NCBI GenBank assembly: GCA_013152765.1 | Contig: JAADFT010000133.1 | Coordinates: 1-9,186, forward strand | DNA from: Calditrichota bacterium | Lineage (GTDB): Bacteria > Zhuqueibacterota > Zhuqueibacteria > Oleimicrobiales > Geothermoviventaceae | Length of the DNA: 9,186 nucleotides | Direction: 5' to 3' | In this document: piece by piece, positions 1 through 6,962 of the stretch | Position numbering within the stretch: the stretch's first letter is position 1 | Layout of the letters: each line of letters opens with the position of its first letter | Made by a program: the position numbers and the translations under genes | Notes under the pieces: generated by a model | Seen by the model: only the letters and a program-made list of their open reading frames with translations | What the model was told of the DNA's origin: nothing | The model's database searches: none

Positions 1-295
1 TGTTCAGGCCCAGCGTCGCTCAAGGCCAAATGAGTGACAACCGCAGGCATCCAGCGAGTGTTGGCATTCTTCTCGGACTCAACCCAAAGAGAAATTACGA
101 CATTCTGGTGTAGCAGAACAAGAATCGCCTGCGAACAGCAGAGAACAACGTGCCGCTCCAGACCTGGCAGGGCATCCGGGTGCCGTCCTGAAAAAGCGGA
201 CACTGAAGGAGATCCAGCCCGAAATGGATGCAGGCACTTCAACCGGACAAAACGAAACAGAAATCCACCGTGGGCTCAGCGCCGTTGGTCTTCGT
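1..295. other. Left-edge region without a supported gene
   Basis: No open frame here looks like a conserved protein. Plus-strand frame 3 is open from the edge to a TAG at 111-113 and could be the last ~37 codons of a gene outside the window. On the minus strand, a frame beginning with ATG at 50-48 stays open to the left edge (MPAVVTHLALSDAGPE) and could be the first codons of a gene, but it has no clear SD site. Neither can be decided from so little sequence. I found no convincing terminator for the ATPase gene that ends at 296; the region just past its stop is T-rich on the minus strand but lacks a strong stem. Confidence 0.4.
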
Positions 296-1573
296 TCAAG
301 ATTCGTCAACAGCGGTTGGCCCAAAGGCCTGCTGCAACGGAACTGCCACTGTGCTGGGCCCCAGGATTTTCGGCTCCTCTCCTCCGTACAGAACCACTGA
401 CAAACGCAAACGCTCGCCCAGGACCCCTTTGAGAAACGCCAGGGAACGAAAACTGGATGACGGCAGGTTCACAGAAGTCTTAACTTCAAAGGCGACAACC
501 TGCTCACCTTTGACCAGGAGGAAATCCACCTCGTGGCCCTGGTGAGTTCTCCAGTAGTAAAGCTGGAGATCGCCAGAACCTGCATTCATCCATTTTCTGA
601 GCTCTCCCGCCACCCAGGTCTCAACGATTGAGCCAAACTTTGCTGAATTCCTAACGCTCTCCCAGGTATTCAGCCCCATCAGGTGGCACACAAGCCCCGT
701 ATCGATGAAGTAGATTTTGGGTCGTTTGACAACTCGTTTCCCGATATTCACGAAGTACGGGTACACCCGGGATATTTGGAACGTTGTTTCCAGAAGTCCA
801 ATGTACCGCCGGACGGTCATTTCCTGCATTCCCAGCTCCCGGGCTACTTCCGCCACGTTAAGAATCTGTCCGGTCCTCGAAGCAAGCACCACGAGCAGCC
901 GGTTGAAATCCGGAATCCGGTGAATATTTGCAATTTCGCGAATGTCGCGGTTGAGATACGTCTCCTGGTAGGAGCGAAACCACTCCAAACGGGCGCCTGC
1001 ATCCATCAACAGGCGAACGGGTGGAAAACCGCCCCAGAGAATTTCGTCATGCCAGGGGTAGGCAGAAGAAATCTTCGCACGACGCTCCAGTGCATCGAGT
1101 AGCTGAGACGCATTTGCAACCGCGAAAATTCCTTTCAGCCAGGTTGGTGGCGGCTGTTCGGCAATTTCGCGCCAGGCAAAAGGCAGGAGTTCGACGATGG
1201 CGACTCGCCCGGCCAGGCTCTCGCCAATTTTCGCCAAGGTAAGGAAATTCGCCGACCCGGTGAGAAGAAATCGCCCTGGCTCACGCCGCTGGTCAACGGA
1301 AAGCTTGACGGCGCGCAGAAGGTCAGGTACCCGCTGTATTTCGTCGATGAAAACAGGCCCCTCAGCGAAACCCCGGAGCCAGCCGTCTGGATCGGAAGTG
1401 GCCGCTGAGAGGGTAAGCGGGTCGTCGAGCGTCGCGTAGCGCGCAGGCCATGCCGTCGATGCCAGGTACTGCGCGAGCGTAGATTTCCCCACTTGGCGTG
1501 CTCCGATCAGCGCCACAACAGGGAAGTTCTGCAACAAGCGCAGAAGCCGTTTTTGGACGAACCGGGGTTTCAC
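296..1573 (-). CDS. AAA_14/DUF4143-type ATP-binding protein
   Basis: A 425-residue P-loop ATPase of the AAA_14 plus DUF4143 family, of the usual length. Walker A is GARQVGKST at residues 24-32 and Walker B is VFIDEIQ at 74-80. A sensor-1-like LLTGSAN lies at 103-109, followed by ESLAGRV at 118-124. The C-terminal DUF4143 part has a helix-turn-helix-like stretch (about 238-258, AEVARELGMQEMTVRRY). It ends in a PD-(D/E)XK-like pattern: W341-R, E348-V-D350 and E363-V-K365. The family is widespread in mobile and accessory regions, but its cellular role is poorly defined; nuclease activity is not established. The start is GTG at 1573 because the family N-terminus (KR.L...L..FPVV.LIGARQVGKST) begins there. 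No SD site precedes it, and a promoter-like pair places transcription start almost on the GTG. No toxin or antitoxin partner lies beside it. Function confidence is limited to ATPase family membership. Confidence 0.9.
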   Translation of the reverse strand: MKPRFVQKRLLRLLQNFPVVALIGARQVGKSTLAQYLASTAWPARYATLDDPLTLSAATSDPDGWLRGFAEGPVFIDEIQRVPDLLRAVKLSVDQRREPGRFLLTGSANFLTLAKIGESLAGRVAIVELLPFAWREIAEQPPPTWLKGIFAVANASQLLDALERRAKISSAYPWHDEILWGGFPPVRLLMDAGARLEWFRSYQETYLNRDIREIANIHRIPDFNRLLVVLASRTGQILNVAEVARELGMQEMTVRRYIGLLETTFQISRVYPYFVNIGKRVVKRPKIYFIDTGLVCHLMGLNTWESVRNSAKFGSIVETWVAGELRKWMNAGSGDLQLYYWRTHQGHEVDFLLVKGEQVVAFEVKTSVNLPSSSFRSLAFLKGVLGERLRLSVVLYGGEEPKILGPSTVAVPLQQAFGPTAVDES

Positions 1574-1579
1574 GGTGTA

Positions 1580-1608
1580 AATCTAACAAGCTATTTTGGA
1601 AATTCCAA
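1580..1608 (-). promoter_or_regulatory. Candidate promoter of the ATPase gene
   Basis: On the minus strand TTGGAA (1608-1603, 4 of 6 to TTGACA) and TAGATT (1585-1580, 4 of 6 to TATAAT) are separated by exactly 17 bp. The predicted transcription start falls at about 1573-1574, the first base of the GTG start codon, so the mRNA would have little or no leader. This agrees with the absence of an SD site. The -35 element lies inside the first palindrome, so a protein bound there would be expected to block RNA polymerase. Promoter calls of this quality occur by chance, so this is inference. Confidence 0.35.
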
Positions 1609-1652
1609 CAGAAAATGTTGGAATTTCCAACAGCAGCTGTTCGAATTTCACA
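1596..1652. repeat. Three 22-bp-spaced palindromic repeats (operator-like)
   Basis: TTGGAAATTCCAA (1596-1608) and TTGGAATTTCCAA (1618-1630) are perfect odd palindromes of the form TTGGAANTTCCAA. A degenerate third copy, TTCGAATTTCACA, lies at 1640-1652. Centres at 1602, 1624 and 1646 are exactly 22 bp apart, close to two helical turns. Copies 1 and 2 are followed by AACAG or ACAG, so the whole unit is a tandem repeat. The first two also form a larger inverted repeat, 15 bp perfect with a 5-nt loop (1596-1610 and 1616-1630). The array sits immediately upstream of the ATPase gene over its candidate -35 box. Cooperative repressor binding is the simplest reading. Confidence 0.75.
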
Positions 1653-1675
1653 GAAGAGAGGGGACCTGCCACCAA

Positions 1676-1689
1676 CCGGGCAGGCCCGG
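1676..1689 (-). terminator. Possible weak terminator hairpin after the Gfo gene
   Basis: CCGGGCAGGCCCGG is a perfect GC-only dyad with a short loop, 52 bp beyond the stop codon of the oxidoreductase gene. On the minus strand it is followed only by TTGGTGG, not a proper U-tract, so intrinsic termination would be inefficient. It is the best hairpin between the two genes. Confidence 0.25.
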
Positions 1690-1740
1690 AAAGATGGCAG
1701 GCCTTCCCTCCCAAATCTTAACGGCGTGGATCTGCCTGTC

Positions 1741-3090
1741 TCAGACCTTCGGCAACTCCCACGGCTTGCGGTAGTGCGCCAGCACGAGCTGCTCCGCCTC
1801 CGGGTCGCCGACAATTTGCTCCTTCTTGGCATCCCACTTTACGTAGCGGCGCAACCGCACCGCAATGTTCGCCAGGTGGCAAGCAATGACCGACTTGTGC
1901 CCGATCTCCACCTCCGCCACCGGTTTCTCACGCGTCTTGACCGCGTTCAGGAAATTCTTCACGTGTGTGAAGGAGTAATCCCTGGAACCGCCCTGCCGCG
2001 GAATGGGCATCATTCGGTAAATCCGCTGCGGCCGGTTGATCTTGTCGGTCTCGGAGTGAACCTCCCAGCCGCCGCGATCGACCACCAGAATCCCGTTCTG
2101 CCCGTGGAATTCCACGCCGTGCTCGCGCTGCCACGGTCCCACTCCGCAGCCGATCATGTGTTCCCAAACCATCGAGAAGCTCGGAAACTCCACAATCGAC
2201 TGTTGCGTGTCCGGAGTCTCCATGATGTCGTTCGGGTAGCCGTACTTTCCGCCGATGGCCATCGCACCCACGGGATCCTCGCCCATGGCCCACATCACCA
2301 CGTCCACCATGTGCGCACCCCAGTCGGTCATCAGACCACCAGAGTAATCCCAGAACCAGCGGAAGGTAAAATGGAAACGCGCGGGGTTGAAGGGCCGCTT
2401 CGGAGCCGGACCGAGCCAGAAGTCGTAGTCCACGCCTGGAGGGGGTGTTCCGTCCGGCGGGTTGCCAAGACCACCCTTCCAGTCCAGGTAAGCCCAGGCA
2501 CGGACCATCCGGATTTTGCCGAGCTTGCCGGACTGCACGAACTCCACCGCCTTGGCAAAGTGTTCCGCGCTGCGCTGTTGCGTTCCGACCTGCACGATCC
2601 GGTTGTACCGCCGCGCCGCATTGACCATCGCACGACCTTCCTGGATGGTCTTCGCCAGGGGCTTTTCCACGTACACGTCCTTGCCAGCCTGGCAGGCCAT
2701 GATCGTCGGCAAAGCGTGCCAGTGGTCCGGCGTGGCGACGATCACCGCGTCTACGTCCTTCCTGTCGAGAATCCTGCGGAAATCCTTGTAGCCTTTGGGA
2801 CGCTTCCCCTGCGTGGCCTCCACCTTGTCCTGGCCCTTCTTGAGCTGCGACTGATCCACGTCGGCAATGGCCACGATGTCCACTTCGCCGGACCGCATGA
2901 AATCCCCAAGCAGACCGCGTCCGCGACCGCCACTTCCGATCAGCGCAACCGCAAGCCGATCATTGGCGCTCGCTTTCTTCTTTGGAGCAGCCTCGGCTTC
3001 AGCCGCCGCAAAAGCCGACCCCGCTACGACTGATCCTGCCATCGTCTTGGCAGAATTTTCGATGAACTCCCTGCGCGTCATTCCGCTCAT
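1741..3090 (-). CDS. Tat-exported Gfo/Idh/MocA family oxidoreductase
   Basis: A 449-residue NAD(P)-dependent dehydrogenase-like protein. A twin-arginine signal (TRREF at residues 5-9) is followed by a small-residue hydrophobic stretch and a likely cleavage near AEAEA (30-34). The Rossmann dinucleotide loop is GSGGRGRG at 52-59, and ATPDHWH at 119-125 follows. EKP (142-144) supplies the family lysine, and GGLMTDWGAHMVD (251-263) carries D256 and H260 of the active site. The start is the ATG at 3090, which has AGGGAGG about 6 nt upstream; the frame stays open for 60 more codons upstream, but these look non-coding. Tat-exported members of this family are thought to fold with bound cofactor in the cytoplasm and act on sugars or cyclitols in the periplasm; the substrate here is unknown. 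It lies 224 bp downstream of the ceramidase-like gene on the same strand. Confidence 0.93.
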   Translation of the reverse strand: MSGMTRREFIENSAKTMAGSVVAGSAFAAAEAEAAPKKKASANDRLAVALIGSGGRGRGLLGDFMRSGEVDIVAIADVDQSQLKKGQDKVEATQGKRPKGYKDFRRILDRKDVDAVIVATPDHWHALPTIMACQAGKDVYVEKPLAKTIQEGRAMVNAARRYNRIVQVGTQQRSAEHFAKAVEFVQSGKLGKIRMVRAWAYLDWKGGLGNPPDGTPPPGVDYDFWLGPAPKRPFNPARFHFTFRWFWDYSGGLMTDWGAHMVDVVMWAMGEDPVGAMAIGGKYGYPNDIMETPDTQQSIVEFPSFSMVWEHMIGCGVGPWQREHGVEFHGQNGILVVDRGGWEVHSETDKINRPQRIYRMMPIPRQGGSRDYSFTHVKNFLNAVKTREKPVAEVEIGHKSVIACHLANIAVRLRRYVKWDAKKEQIVGDPEAEQLVLAHYRKPWELPKV

Positions 3091-3314
3091 GGTGCCTCCC
3101 TTTCGCTTTGACCGCCATTTACGCACCAGTGCACAGTCGGACCCCGCGCACCCACCGTTCCAACGAAAAACCAGCACCCTGCTTCTTCGGCCCGAACTGC
3201 GCGCCCAACCGCAAAAACCCGCTGCCAGCCTCGCCAGGTACTCCCGTGCGCTGAGCCGCGAGCTCTGCAAACCGGTTCAAGAAGAAACCCACCCCCAGGT
3301 GAAAATTCGGGTAC

Positions 3315-4760
3315 CTAACCAGAAAGAGCCAAGCAGGCGCCGTCAGTTCGATCCCACAGAAGCTCCCTCGCCTCTCCTACAGAGACATGTGCCGGGCCCC
3401 CGCCCGAGGCCAGTGTGCGCAGGATCCGTCTGAAAATGTCCATCAGGTAGGTGGCCGTGTGTGGACCGTAGAACGACATCAGCCGCGTTTCGTACTCGTT
3501 CAACGAGTAGTACTTGTCCGGAACAACGTAGCCAATGTAACCGCCGTTAAAGCTCGTTACAGTCAGCTTCAAACCCAGCGAGTCCGCCGTGCGTCGCAGC
3601 ACATTCGTCAGCTCGCCACTCCAGTCGGCCGGAGCACTCAAGATCACCAAGCTGTCGAGCAGCACACCGTTGAGCCAGGCCTTTCCGGGCTTTAGCAGCC
3701 ACCGCCCCAGCCAACTGGTGAGGCGGAAATTCTGGGAAATGCGCAGTTGGAGAGTCCCCGGGAAAAGCGGCACACGCAACCCTCGCAGCGTGATTCTACG
3801 ACGGGGTTTGAGCTCCGGAACACGTACCAGCACACTTTCCGCCAGGGCCTGGCCGATCGCCCGTGCCTTAGCGTAGCCGCTTCCCGGTCCTCGCGGCCGG
3901 TGACTGCCCACCCCACCGGCGGCGTAGAGCGCGAGCACGCCGAGGCGTTTCTCAATGTACCGACACCAGGCGCCCGGCCAGTCGCCCGAAAAGAGAAAAT
4001 TCCCGGCCGGGAGCACCGTTGAATGGGCCGCGTAGCTGCCCAACACAGCCACGGGAGCACCGCTCCGGTAAGCAACCACGAAAGTGAACACCGAGTCGAT
4101 GGTGCCCGCTTTCCCCACAAGGCGATTTGCCGTGTACTGCGAAGCGCTGAACTGCCCGTACGCGACCGCTCCTGGAGCCACAGCGGCGAATGCGCGGCGG
4201 ACTGCAGCTACCGAGCTGTCAACCAGCATGTTCACCACGCGGCGATCGTAGTTGCCCGCGAACATCTTCTGGATGGGTCCCCTGCCCCAGCCGCCAGGAC
4301 CCGAATGCGTGTGCGTGGCGCTGAACACAATTTCACGCGGAGAAAGTCCGGGGTGCACCCGAAGCGAGTCCAGAATTTGGTCAGTGACCTGGCTTGGCAC
4401 GATCAGAGCGTCGAGGGTGAGGAAACAAACGCGACAGCGGCCGGCCTCGACCAGCAAAGCCCGGGCAAAAAGACTGTCGTGAACCCCAAGAGAAGGCTTG
4501 CCCTTGCGAGCTCCGTACCCTGCCAGTGGCGTACCCACTGGAGGCGTAATCGAGGCCTTGCCTACCCCCACACGGACAGGGGCATCGTTGCAAACGGGTG
4601 CTTCTCGCGTTTCTTCTTCGAAAGCAGACAGGGTCTTGCGGTAGTGCTTCGTCCTGGAAGGCCACTTCTTGTTCACAGGCCGTACAGACAGGAACAGCAG
4701 ACCGAGGGAAATCAAAACGAAAAAGACCAGAACCCTGCCAAGCCAGCGAAAGAAGCCCAC
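3315..4760 (-). CDS. Membrane-anchored neutral/alkaline ceramidase-like protein
   Basis: A 481-residue protein resembling the N-terminal domain family of neutral/alkaline non-lysosomal ceramidases (PF04734). It is shorter than classical enzymes, which run to roughly 650 residues or more and have an extra C-terminal domain. An N-terminal hydrophobic helix (about 8-26) with positive residues before it suggests a signal anchor. The domain opens with VGVGKASITPPVGTPLAGYG (64-83). SATHTHSGPGG (147-157) supplies zinc ligands H150 and H152, followed by AAHSTVLPAG with H246, GEL with E383 and NEYE with Y423. The nucleophile motif GDxSP of known ceramidases is replaced by GGVGSH (282-287), so hydrolysis of ceramide should not be assumed. 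The start is GTG at 4760, with GGAG 6 nt upstream. It lies 167 bp downstream of the mutarotase-like lipoprotein gene. Confidence 0.85.
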   Translation of the reverse strand: MGFFRWLGRVLVFFVLISLGLLFLSVRPVNKKWPSRTKHYRKTLSAFEEETREAPVCNDAPVRVGVGKASITPPVGTPLAGYGARKGKPSLGVHDSLFARALLVEAGRCRVCFLTLDALIVPSQVTDQILDSLRVHPGLSPREIVFSATHTHSGPGGWGRGPIQKMFAGNYDRRVVNMLVDSSVAAVRRAFAAVAPGAVAYGQFSASQYTANRLVGKAGTIDSVFTFVVAYRSGAPVAVLGSYAAHSTVLPAGNFLFSGDWPGAWCRYIEKRLGVLALYAAGGVGSHRPRGPGSGYAKARAIGQALAESVLVRVPELKPRRRITLRGLRVPLFPGTLQLRISQNFRLTSWLGRWLLKPGKAWLNGVLLDSLVILSAPADWSGELTNVLRRTADSLGLKLTVTSFNGGYIGYVVPDKYYSLNEYETRLMSFYGPHTATYLMDIFRRILRTLASGGGPAHVSVGEARELLWDRTDGACLALSG

Positions 4761-4927
4761 TGTTTTCTCCGGATCAGTTCGAAATCGCCAGTTTGCTGGT
4801 TACTCCCCAGCTTGAAACCACTTCCTCTTGCCCCCTCCGTTCAGAGCAATCTGATCCAGCACCAACAGGAAATTCTGCACAAGACCGCAGGGCCGTGAGC
4901 TCCAGCCTGTTGCACTGGTTGAGCGTG

Positions 4928-5983
4928 TCAACGGATGTGCGAAGGCACGAACATCACCCACCCGGATTTCTTCTGGCCGGGCTGCACAATCAAAAGGTGC
5001 GACTCTTTCACGAACCCTTTTACGTAGAGGTTGTGGGCATCCGTGGAACACGTTTGATTTTCCATGCAGAACAGCGGTTTCGTCGGCGGCGTGTAGACGA
5101 CAGCGTGTGTGAAATCCCTGCTCGCGGGCAGCACCATGCGAATGCCCCGATCGCGCGCCTCCCACCCCATTGGTTCTTCCGGGGTCATGCCCCAGAAAAC
5201 GTCGTCCAGGTCGAGCTGCGAAAGCGGTGTCGGTTTCCGCACGTCGTAGGGAGTGCCATCCAGGGGTTCAAGCTTGCCGGTTGGCAGCAACCCCACGGCC
5301 TTCATGAGGGCCTTGGCCGGCACCCAGATAAGCGTGCTGTCGCGCTTGCCGAGCAGGTTGAAGTACGGATGCGTGGCAAATCCGTACGGTAACGTCCGCT
5401 TGTCTCGATTGGACACTTCGTAGGTGATCCTCAAACCACGTGGTGTGAGTGTAAAGGTGAGAGAAAGCCGCGACTGCCAGGGGAACCACTTGTACTGAGG
5501 CGTGCCCGGGGCGAAGTCAATCCAGGTACGCACTGTGGCTGCAGTGTCCGTCACAACGGGGGCCTCATACGACCAGGCTTTGTCCAAAACCAGCCCGTGT
5601 ATGAAGTGCTCGTGCCAGTTGGGCTTGAAACGGTAAGTCCTGCCTTCCCAGACAAATTGCGCGTTACGAACGCGGTTCGGCGTCGGGTAGAGAATCAGGG
5701 TACCGTAACCTCGTCCCTGAAGCTGGCGCAACGAGTCAGGCTGCCGTAAAAGCTCGACTCCTCCGTACTTGAACGAGAACATGTTGCTGCCGCCTTCGGG
5801 ACAGATCTTCACTTCGACGGCCTCGGAGGGATCGTCGGCGTGGTAAGCAAGGGTAACGATGTGCCAACCGGTGGCGGGGTCCTCCACGACTCGCGCCAGA
5901 AACTTCGGCTTCTCCGCCTTGCTGCAACCGCCTACCAGCAGCAACGCGAGCCCCGCCAGAAGCAGTACGTTTTTCCGCAACAT
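4928..5983 (-). CDS. Aldose 1-epimerase-like lipoprotein
   Basis: A 351-residue galactose-mutarotase-like protein that would interconvert sugar anomers. The N-terminus MLRKNVLLLAGLALLLVGGC is a lipoprotein signal with the lipobox cysteine at residue 20, so it should be anchored on the outside of the inner membrane or in the outer membrane. Family landmarks appear in order: YPTPNRVRN (99-107), HEHFIHGLV (124-132, H129), ATHPYFNL (203-210, H205), LDLDDVF (257-263) and MENQTCSTDAHNL (307-319, E308). H129, H205 and E308 match the two histidines and the glutamate base of GalM enzymes. The start is the ATG at 5983, with AGGGAGGAAAG just upstream; a longer in-frame start lacks a signal peptide at its beginning. 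It is probably first in a collinear set with the ceramidase-like and Gfo genes. The natural sugar is unknown. Confidence 0.9.
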   Translation of the reverse strand: MLRKNVLLLAGLALLLVGGCSKAEKPKFLARVVEDPATGWHIVTLAYHADDPSEAVEVKICPEGGSNMFSFKYGGVELLRQPDSLRQLQGRGYGTLILYPTPNRVRNAQFVWEGRTYRFKPNWHEHFIHGLVLDKAWSYEAPVVTDTAATVRTWIDFAPGTPQYKWFPWQSRLSLTFTLTPRGLRITYEVSNRDKRTLPYGFATHPYFNLLGKRDSTLIWVPAKALMKAVGLLPTGKLEPLDGTPYDVRKPTPLSQLDLDDVFWGMTPEEPMGWEARDRGIRMVLPASRDFTHAVVYTPPTKPLFCMENQTCSTDAHNLYVKGFVKESHLLIVQPGQKKSGWVMFVPSHIR

Positions 5984-6052
5984 GTTCGCTTTCCTCCCTT
6001 GCTGCCCGCTCACTGCAGCTTGCACCCCCTCTCCAGATCTTCACCTGGACAA

Positions 6053-6081
6053 AAGTTACAACTTCTCCGCACCAGTGTCAA
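6053..6081 (-). promoter_or_regulatory. Candidate sigma70-type promoter for the mutarotase gene set
   Basis: On the minus strand a perfect TTGACA (6081-6076) is followed after 17 bp by TAACTT (6058-6053). That -10 box matches only 3 of 6 bases, but these include the first, second and last positions, the most conserved ones. Transcription would start near 6046, leaving a leader of about 62 nt before the ATG at 5983. This could drive the epimerase and, by read-through, the ceramidase-like and Gfo genes. Confidence 0.5.
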
Positions 6082-6286
6082 GTAGATCAACAGCGTAAGT
6101 TCGGCCTCTGACAGCAACAAATGTCGAGAGCATGCGAGTCAGCCTCTGCTCCCCCGAAACGCCAAAGCCTTTTCTGATTATGAACAAGATCCTGTGACCA
6201 CTGCTCGCTTCCGCGGGATGTTAGGAAACCATCTTGAATCCCAAACGAGCGGTTCATGCCAGTGGTCGAAACGCCGGGGAAACAAC

Positions 6287-6409
6287 ATGTCAAAAAGCCC
6301 GGCGCATTTGAACGCCTACGAGGGTTTGAGGGAAGACACGGTTTGGCGAGAGAGAAGAGGAAACAACTACGAGAACCGAGGATGGATCACCAGGTTGACG
6401 TTTGTGTGA
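6287..6409 (+). other. Speculative 40-codon reading frame
   Basis: ATG at 6287 opens a 40-codon frame beginning MSKSPAHLNAYEGL and ending at TGA 6407-6409. A GGGGA sequence stands about 7 nt upstream. The peptide is charged, has no membrane segment and resembles nothing I know. The frame is open further upstream as well, which suggests chance rather than selection. I list it only because it sits in an otherwise empty intergenic region. Confidence 0.12.
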
Positions 6410-6524
6410 GGAAATTGCGCAGTCCTACACAGCTTGCCCCTCTGCAGAGTGTCGCTGACCTCGCGCGGGCAGCAAACGCCACCCCACCCGCGCCGGGAAG
6501 AATGCCTTGTGGACCCAGCTTACG

Positions 6525-6962
6525 TCAAAAGACGGAAGCCTCGGCCTTTTTTGCTGAAGCGAGACCGTTCTCTTCGAAAAGCGGTACGTAGCGGCTGTCG
6601 CTCCGCTGGATGTGTTTCACCAACCACTGGCGCAGAAAAGCCATCATTTCCATTGGCAGCCTTGTTTCCCCCTTCTCGAACTTCTCCTGAAAATCCGCTA
6701 CTTTGGACACAAAGTCCTGGTGCTGCTGTTCGTGAATTCTCGCTTCCGGGTACCCGAACTCGCGGAAATACCTCTCCTCCGTAGCAAAGTGCACTTTGGC
6801 GTAGTCAGAAAGCCCTTGCAGAATCCTCTGCAGTGCCTCAGCAGTGTGTTTTTCCTGCACAGCAGTGTAAAGTTCGTTGATCAGGTCAACCAGCTTCTTG
6901 TGCTGCGCATCGATTTCCGGAATTCCAAGCTCGAGAGCCCCGTCCCAGCGAACATACTGCAT
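6525..6962 (-). CDS. Bacteriohemerythrin
   Basis: A 145-residue single-domain hemerythrin, the usual size for soluble bacteriohemerythrins. It is a four-helix bundle that binds O2, and sometimes NO, at a non-haem di-iron site. All seven expected ligands are visible: H21 (DAQH), H58 and E62 (HFATE), H77 and H81 (HEQQH), and H117 and D122 (HIQRSD). There is no signal peptide or membrane segment, so it should be cytoplasmic. The short tail after the last helix (GLASAKKAEASVF) is not conserved in type. The start is the ATG at 6962, preceded by a near-perfect AAGGAGGTGA with good spacing; 77 further in-frame codons upstream look non-coding. Likely roles are oxygen storage or delivery, or oxygen/NO sensing in a microaerobic or anaerobic organism. 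The gene stands alone, 565 bp downstream of an Rrf2 regulator on the same strand. Confidence 0.95.
   Translation of the reverse strand: MQYVRWDGALELGIPEIDAQHKKLVDLINELYTAVQEKHTAEALQRILQGLSDYAKVHFATEERYFREFGYPEARIHEQQHQDFVSKVADFQEKFEKGETRLPMEMMAFLRQWLVKHIQRSDSRYVPLFEENGLASAKKAEASVF

Larger units (their letters stand above)
5984..6524. other. Intergenic region between hemerythrin and mutarotase genes
   Basis: These 541 bases hold the candidate promoter at 6053-6081 and the 62-nt mutarotase leader. The rest shows no conserved protein in any frame. A 7-bp all-GC inverted repeat (GCGCGGG at 6463-6469, CCCGCGC at 6487-6493, 17-nt loop) lies 32 bp past the hemerythrin stop. It might act as a transcript-end structure, but it has no U-tract. 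A 40-codon plus-strand frame (6287-6409) is noted separately. I recognise no tRNA, tmRNA, RNase P RNA or riboswitch. Confidence 0.5.

Noticed and set aside
1640..1652. TTCGAA-containing sequence as a tRNA T-loop
   Set aside because: No acceptor stem or anticodon arm surrounds it; it is the degenerate third copy of the palindrome array.
1498..3033. A 511-codon plus-strand open frame opposite the oxidoreductase gene
   Set aside because: It lies antisense to a well-conserved Tat/Rossmann protein and its translation (rich in R, H, L, V and P) resembles no family. Long antisense frames are expected in GC-rich DNA.
3091..3270. N-terminal extension of the oxidoreductase to 3270
   Set aside because: It would bury the Tat motif at residue 65 or so. 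The ATG at 3090 has a strong AGGGAGG site and puts the signal peptide at the N-terminus.
4023..5392. Two long plus-strand frames (4023-4898 and 4598-5392) opposite the ceramidase-like and mutarotase genes
   Set aside because: Their translations are low-complexity shadows of conserved minus-strand genes, with no start signal or family motif.
6463..6493. 7-bp GC inverted repeat as an intrinsic terminator of the hemerythrin gene
   Set aside because: The loop is 17 nt and no U-tract follows on the minus strand, so it is only mentioned as a possible transcript-end structure.
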